Part shown: positions 59,744 through 64,000 of the stretch, piece by piece
Position numbering within the stretch: position 1 is the stretch's first letter
How the letters are laid out: every line of letters begins with the position of its first letter
DNA from: Pseudomonas sp. BGr12
GTDB taxonomy: Bacteria; Pseudomonadota; Gammaproteobacteria; Pseudomonadales; Pseudomonadaceae
DNA length: 64,000 nucleotides
Direction: 5' to 3'
Assembly (NCBI RefSeq): GCF_030272895.1
Contig: NZ_JALRNF010000005.1
Location: 1 to 64,000 of the forward strand
Notes under the pieces: generated by a model
Databases searched by the model: none
Told to the model about the DNA's origin: nothing
What the model saw: the letters and a program-made list of their open reading frames with translations, nothing else
Made by a program: the position numbers and the translations under genes

Positions 59744-59812
59744 ACGTCCATCAATCCGGCCGCGCCTACCCGGCGCCGGCCGGGCCGATTACCGCATTCA
59801 AGGAGAATCATC

Positions 59813-60823
59813 ATGGCGTTCAACATTCACAACCGTAACCTGCTCAGCCTGGAACACCACACCACCCGCGAGCTGCGTTACCTGCTGGACCTGTCCCGCG
59901 ACCTGAAACGTGCCAAGTACACCGGCACCGAGCAGCAGCACCTCAAAGGCAACAACATCGCGCTGATCTTCGAGAAAACCTCGACCCGCACCCGTTGCGC
60001 CTTCGAAGTGGCCGCCTACGACCAGGGCGCCAACGTCACCTACATCGACCCCAACTCCTCGCAGATCGGCCACAAGGAAAGCATGAAGGACACCGCACGG
60101 GTCCTGGGCCGCATGTATGACGCCATTGAATACCGTGGCTTCAAGCAGGAGATCGTCGAAGAACTGGCCAAGTTCGCTGGCGTACCGGTGTTCAACGGCC
60201 TGACCGACGAGTACCACCCGACCCAGATGATCGCCGACGTGCTGACCATGCGCGAGAACAGCGACAAGCCGCTGCACGACATCAGCTACGCCTACCTGGG
60301 CGATGCGCGCAACAACATGGGTAACTCCCTGCTGCTGATCGGCGCCAAGCTCGGCATGGACGTGCGCATCGCCGCACCGAAGGCCCTGTGGCCGCATGAC
60401 GACCTGGTCGAGCGCTGCAAGAAATACGCGGAAGAAAGCGGCGCACGCATCACCCTGACCGAAGACCCGAAAGCCGCGGTCAAGGGCGTCGACTTCATCC
60501 ACACCGACGTCTGGGTATCCATGGGCGAGCCGGTCGAAGCCTGGGGTGAACGCATCCAGCAACTGCTGCCTTACCAGGTCAACGCCGAACTGATGAAAGC
60601 CAGCGGCAACCCACGGACCAAGTTCATGCACTGCCTGCCTGCATTCCACAATTCCGACACCAAGGTCGGCAAGCAGATTGCCGAACAGTACCCGAACCTG
60701 AAGAACGGCATCGAAGTGACCGAGGACGTCTTCGAGTCGCCAGCCTGTATCGCCTTCGAGCAAGCGGAAAACCGCATGCACACCATCAAGGCGATCCTGG
60801 TCTCGACCCTGGCCGACCTGTAA
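59813..60823 (+). CDS. arcB: Ornithine carbamoyltransferase, catabolic
   Basis: ArcB phosphorolyses citrulline to ornithine and carbamoyl phosphate. The 336-aa enzyme has the carbamoyl-phosphate motif [15 protein letters not shown] and the ornithine-binding [13 protein letters not shown]. Operon position after arcA marks it as the catabolic form rather than the biosynthetic ArgF. A REP hairpin separates it from arcC. Confidence 0.97.
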   Translation: MAFNIHNRNLLSLEHHTTRELRYLLDLSRDLKRAKYTGTEQQHLKGNNIALIFEKTSTRTRCAFEVAAYDQGANVTYIDPNSSQIGHKESMKDTARVLGRMYDAIEYRGFKQEIVEELAKFAGVPVFNGLTDEYHPTQMIADVLTMRENSDKPLHDISYAYLGDARNNMGNSLLLIGAKLGMDVRIAAPKALWPHDDLVERCKKYAEESGARITLTEDPKAAVKGVDFIHTDVWVSMGEPVEAWGERIQQLLPYQVNAELMKASGNPRTKFMHCLPAFHNSDTKVGKQIAEQYPNLKNGIEVTEDVFESPACIAFEQAENRMHTIKAILVSTLADL

Positions 60824-60830
60824 TCCATCG

Positions 60831-60900
60831 GTAGGAGCGGGCTTGCCCCGCGATGCGATGTCACTGACAGATCGCATTCGCGGGGCAAGCCCGCTCCCAC
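60831..60900. repeat. REP hairpin inside the arc operon
   Basis: Arms ggtaggagcgggcttgcccc and inverse with a 22-base centre, in the 109-base gap between arcB and arcC. Confidence 0.93.
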
Positions 60901-60932
60901 AAGGTGTACCCTCCCCCATAAGGAATTTCATC

Positions 60933-61865
60933 ATGCGTATCGTTGTTGCATTGGGCGGCAACGCCCTGCTGCGCCGTGGCGAACCCATGACCGCGGACAA
61001 TCAGCGCGCCAATATCCGCATTGCCGCCGAACAGATCGCCAAGATCCACCCGGGCAACGAACTGGTCATCGCCCACGGCAACGGCCCGCAAGTCGGCCTG
61101 CTGTCGCTGCAAGCGCAATCCTACAAGCCGGACGAAGCCTACCCGCTGGACGTCCTCGGGGCTGAAACCGAAGGCATGATCGGCTACATCATCGAGCAAG
61201 AGCTGGGTAACCTGCTGGCCTTTGAGGTGCCGTTCGCCACCCTGCTGACCCAGGTTGAAGTGGACGGCAACGACCCGGCCTTCAAGGACCCGACCAAGTT
61301 CATCGGTCCGGTTTACAGCAAAGAGGAAGCCGAGCGCCTGGCCAAGGAAAAAGGCTGGGTGGTCAAGGCCGACGGCGACAAGTTCCGCCGCGTGGTCGCC
61401 AGCCCGAGACCCAAGCGCATCTTCGAGATCCGTCCGATCAAATGGTTGCTGGAAAACAAGACCGTCGTGATCTGTGCAGGCGGTGGCGGCATTCCGACCA
61501 AATACGATGCGACCGGAAAGGTGCTCAGTGGCGTCGAGGCGGTCATCGACAAAGACCTCTGCTCGTCGTTGCTGGCCCAGCAGCTGGAGTCCGATCTGCT
61601 GGTCATCGCCACCGATGTCAATGCGGCGTATATCGACTGGGGCAAACCCACCCAGAAAGCCGTTGCCCAGGCTCACCCCGACGAGCTTGAACGCCTTGGT
61701 TTCGCAGCAGGCTCCATGGGCCCGAAAGTCCAGGCCGCTTGCGAGTTTGCCCGTCATACCGGCAAAGTCGCAGTGATTGGCTCACTGGCCGATATCGAAG
61801 ATATTGTCAAAGGTACTGCCGGTACCCGTGTCAGCACGGCCAAGCCTGGAATCAGCTACCGTTGA
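60933..61865 (+). CDS. arcC: Carbamate kinase
   Basis: ArcC transfers the phosphate of carbamoyl phosphate to ADP, giving the ATP yield of the arginine deiminase pathway. The 310-aa protein starts [15 protein letters not shown] and contains [12 protein letters not shown] and ICAGGGGIP, typical of the family. Start 60933 is used; upstream frame residues come from the REP hairpin. Confidence 0.97.
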   Translation: MRIVVALGGNALLRRGEPMTADNQRANIRIAAEQIAKIHPGNELVIAHGNGPQVGLLSLQAQSYKPDEAYPLDVLGAETEGMIGYIIEQELGNLLAFEVPFATLLTQVEVDGNDPAFKDPTKFIGPVYSKEEAERLAKEKGWVVKADGDKFRRVVASPRPKRIFEIRPIKWLLENKTVVICAGGGGIPTKYDATGKVLSGVEAVIDKDLCSSLLAQQLESDLLVIATDVNAAYIDWGKPTQKAVAQAHPDELERLGFAAGSMGPKVQAACEFARHTGKVAVIGSLADIEDIVKGTAGTRVSTAKPGISYR

Positions 61866-61872
61866 TGCAGTT

Positions 61873-61893
61873 GGGCGAATCTCGTGTTCGCCC
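61873..61893 (+). terminator. Intercistronic hairpin after arcC
   Basis: GGGCGAA and TTCGCCC form a perfect 7-bp stem with a 7-base loop followed only by gttt. It may act as a weak terminator or attenuator between arcC and the DUF5064 gene. Confidence 0.5.
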
Positions 61894-61918
61894 GTTTCAA
61901 CCTCCAGAGGACTACACC

Positions 61919-62281
61919 ATGGCAACCTTTACCCCTGGCCATCTGCACATCGAACGCCATGCGTTGAACACGGCCGATGTCAGTTACGACATCAACCTCG
62001 ACTACGAGGTCGCCTCAGACCCGAGCAAAGGCAAAGGCATTCAGTTCAAGATGCATGGGTCGATTCAGGGAAAAGCCATGAATGAGACCTTCTTCCTGCC
62101 CAAGGAAGAGGCCTACAACTTCGCCAGCAATGTGACAAAAATCGCTGAGCAGTACGGCATTCCCAAACACCTGAGCAACATCGGTTCGGTGCACAAGCAC
62201 TACGACCTGATGTTCGAAGATATTCGTGTGCAACTGAACATGAAATCGGGTGACCCGATCGACATTCAAGAATTCGAGTAG
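61919..62281 (+). CDS. DUF5064 family protein
   Basis: A 120-aa soluble protein beginning MATFTPGHLHIERHALN and ending GDPIDIQEFE, matching the Pseudomonas DUF5064 family of unknown function. No signal peptide or membrane segment. Ribosome site ccagagga precedes ATG 61919. It lies 53 bases after arcC and may be the last gene of the arc operon, though the hairpin between them could lower its expression. Confidence 0.8.
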   Translation: MATFTPGHLHIERHALNTADVSYDINLDYEVASDPSKGKGIQFKMHGSIQGKAMNETFFLPKEEAYNFASNVTKIAEQYGIPKHLSNIGSVHKHYDLMFEDIRVQLNMKSGDPIDIQEFE

Positions 62282-62294
62282 CCTTCCGGGCCTC

Positions 62295-62349
62295 ATCGCG
62301 GGGCAAGCCCGCTCCTACCGATGCAGTGGGAGCGGGCTTGCCCCGCGAT
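62295..62349. repeat. REP hairpin
   Basis: atcgcggggcaagcccgctc pairs with its inverse around a short centre, between the DUF5064 gene and the TyrR-like regulator. Confidence 0.93.
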
Positions 62350-62395
62350 TTAAGGCATACTTGCCCGTTTCGGCAGCCTTGAACCCATCCCTCCC

Positions 62396-63904
62396 ATGCG
62401 CATCCACGTCAGTTTCATCGACCGCGTCGGTATCACCCAGGAAGTGCTCGCCCTGCTCGGTGCCCGCAATCTCAACCTGGACGCCGTGGAAATGGTGCCG
62501 CCCAACGTCTACATCGACGCCCCGACCCTGAGCCCGGCCGTACTTGAAGAGCTGCACGACGCCCTGTTCGATGTGCACGGCGTGCAGTCGGTGGAAGTCG
62601 TCGACATCCTCCCCGGCCAGCGCCGCCACCTGCAACTCGATGCCCTGCTCGCCGCCATGAGCGACCCGGTGCTGGCCGTCGACAGCGCCGGCACCGTACT
62701 GCTGGCCAATCCGGCCCTGATCGACCTGTGCGGGCGCGAATCGGCGGGCCGTTCGGTGGGCGAGCTGTTCGGCGATCCTGGATTGCTCCAGACCCTGCAG
62801 GACAACGCCTTTCACCTGCCGATGCGCGAGATGCAGCTCAATGGCCAGAGCCTGCTGCTCGACGCCACGCCGATCACCAACGCCGGCGGTCTGCTGACCC
62901 TGTACCCGCCGAACCGCATGGGCGAACGGCTCTCGGCCCTGCACCATGACCACGCCGAAGGCTTCGACGCCCTGCTCGGCGACTCGCCGGCGATCCGCAC
63001 CCTCAAGGCCCGCGCCCTGCGGGTGGCCGCCCTGGATGCACCGCTGCTGATCAATGGCGAGACCGGTACCGGCAAGGAACTGGTGGCCCGTGCCTGCCAC
63101 GCCGTCAGCAGCCGCCATGCCGCACCCTTCCTGGCCCTGAACTGCGCCGCCCTGCCGGAAAACCTCGCCGAGAGCGAACTGTTCGGCTACGCCCCCGGCG
63201 CCTTCACCGGCGCCCAGCGCGGCGGCAAGCCAGGGCTGATGGAGCTGGCCAACCAGGGCACGGTGTTCCTCGACGAGATCGGCGAGATGTCGCCTTACCT
63301 GCAGGCCAAGCTGCTGCGTTTTCTCAACGATGGCAGTTTCCGCCGGGTCGGCGGCGACCGCGAGGTGAAGGTCAATGTGCGCATCCTCAGCGCCACCCAC
63401 CGCGACCTGGAGAAAATGGTCGCCGACGGCAACTTCCGCGAAGACCTGTTCTATCGCCTGAACGTCCTCAACCTGCAGGTGCCGCCCCTGCGCGAGCGCG
63501 GCCAGGACATCCTCCTGCTGGCGCACTATTTCATGCAGCAGGCCTGCACGCAGATCCAGCGCCCGCTGTGCCGCCTGACGCCGGCCACCCATCCGGCGCT
63601 GCTGGGCAACCCCTGGCCGGGCAACGTACGCCAGCTGCAGAACGTGATCTTCCGCGCCGCGGCCATTTGCGAAAGCAGCCTGGTGGATATCGGCGACCTG
63701 GACATCGCCGGCACCTCGGTGGCCCGTGAACACGACGGTGAAGTCGCCAGCCTCGAACAGGCGGTGGACGATTTCGAGCGCAACCTGCTGGAAAAGCTCT
63801 ACGCCAACTACCCGTCCACCCGCCAGCTGGCCAACCGCCTGCAAACCTCACACACCGCCATTGCCCACCGCCTGCGCAAGTACGGCATCCCGGGTAAGGT
63901 GTGA
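62396..63904 (+). CDS. TyrR/PhhR-like sigma-54-type transcriptional regulator
   Basis: A 502-aa regulator with an N-terminal ACT domain (about residues 1-75: [20 protein letters not shown]), a PAS-like domain (about 80-185), an AAA+ ATPase domain (about 200-440; Walker [22 protein letters not shown]) and a C-terminal TyrR-type helix-turn-helix ([24 protein letters not shown]). The GAFTGA loop ([12 protein letters not shown]) is complete, so it can contact sigma-54, unlike E. coli TyrR. The ACT domain suggests an amino acid effector; position beside arc genes suggests amino acid control, but targets are unknown. Confidence 0.9.
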   Translation: MRIHVSFIDRVGITQEVLALLGARNLNLDAVEMVPPNVYIDAPTLSPAVLEELHDALFDVHGVQSVEVVDILPGQRRHLQLDALLAAMSDPVLAVDSAGTVLLANPALIDLCGRESAGRSVGELFGDPGLLQTLQDNAFHLPMREMQLNGQSLLLDATPITNAGGLLTLYPPNRMGERLSALHHDHAEGFDALLGDSPAIRTLKARALRVAALDAPLLINGETGTGKELVARACHAVSSRHAAPFLALNCAALPENLAESELFGYAPGAFTGAQRGGKPGLMELANQGTVFLDEIGEMSPYLQAKLLRFLNDGSFRRVGGDREVKVNVRILSATHRDLEKMVADGNFREDLFYRLNVLNLQVPPLRERGQDILLLAHYFMQQACTQIQRPLCRLTPATHPALLGNPWPGNVRQLQNVIFRAAAICESSLVDIGDLDIAGTSVAREHDGEVASLEQAVDDFERNLLEKLYANYPSTRQLANRLQTSHTAIAHRLRKYGIPGKV

Positions 63905-63917
63905 AAGCGACGAACGC

Positions 63918-63956
63918 CTGTACTGATATCGATACAGCGTAACGATATCAGTACAG
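63918..63956. promoter_or_regulatory. 14-bp perfect inverted repeat at right edge, candidate operator
   Basis: CTGTACTGATATCG (63918-63931) and CGATATCAGTACAG (63943-63956) are exact inverses, 11 bases apart; an inner GATATCGATAC adds a further symmetric half. Spacing and composition suggest a dimeric repressor site controlling a gene beyond the window. Confidence 0.6.
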
Positions 63957-64000
63957 TGGCGATTGACCGCTCTAGACATGGTTCTGATCCTCCTAGGCTT

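Overview
The window is about 64 kb of a high-GC Pseudomonas chromosome. It most resembles the P. putida group. This rests on the gene order (purL, mltF, guaBA, xseA, leuA, eda-pgl-zwf/hexR, gts glucose transporter, gltR/gtrS, glk-edd/gap, then arcDABC), on the Entner-Doudoroff layout, and on many 'gcgggcttgccccgcg'-type REP hairpins between genes. Almost all of it is core metabolism with dense, correct-length genes. I see no prophage, insertion sequence, tRNA, rRNA or CRISPR. The first ~117 bases are homopolymer runs that look like an unreliable contig end.

Layout. 0.1-4.6 kb: purT, a small transporter, DUF1289, gamma carbonic anhydrase, two NUDIX hydrolases and an L,D-transpeptidase. 4.65-11.9 kb: a NIF3-like protein, purL, the lytic transglycosylase mltF, a tandem array of ~155-bp palindromic units, and tadA. 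11.9-18.8 kb: a multicopper oxidase, then an amine/amino-acid utilisation-like cluster (APC permease and aldehyde dehydrogenase, divergent from a GntR regulator, a free-standing Cache protein and a secreted SnoaL-like protein). 18.9-21.5 kb: an 868-aa toxin-like protein with a ChaN/EreA/TIKI-like C-terminal half. 21.6-29.5 kb: guaA, guaB, a zinc-ribbon protein, TauE/SafE transporter, LysR regulator, xseA and an M23 peptidase. 29.6-32.4 kb: a possible leader peptide, leuA, and an intergenic region holding two inverted copies of a hairpin-rich ~322-nt element. 32.4-49.5 kb: central glucose catabolism. 49.5-55.2 kb: an iron/heme surface-signalling system (Fur box, ECF sigma, FecR, heme receptor) with heme oxygenase. 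55.2-63.9 kb: two divergent arginine/ornithine antiporters, arcA, arcB, arcC, DUF5064 and a TyrR-like sigma-54 activator.

How the parts work together. Glucose enters through OprB and the Gts ABC transporter, is phosphorylated by Glk, oxidised by Zwf and Pgl, and split by Edd and Eda; Gap-1 continues downstream. HexR and GltR/GtrS control this set. HexR-like operators lie in both divergent promoter regions (zwf/hexR and edd/gap), and AAnAAnAA (Crc/Hfq-type) motifs lie just upstream of gtsA, oprB, zwf and the mutarotase. The arginine deiminase genes have an ANR-type box exactly 41.5 bases upstream of the inferred start site.

The best candidates for something undescribed are the inverted element pair between leuA and eda, whose hairpin stem differs between copies by compensatory changes while the loop is invariant; the TIKI-like toxin; and the orphan Cache protein translationally coupled to a GntR regulator.
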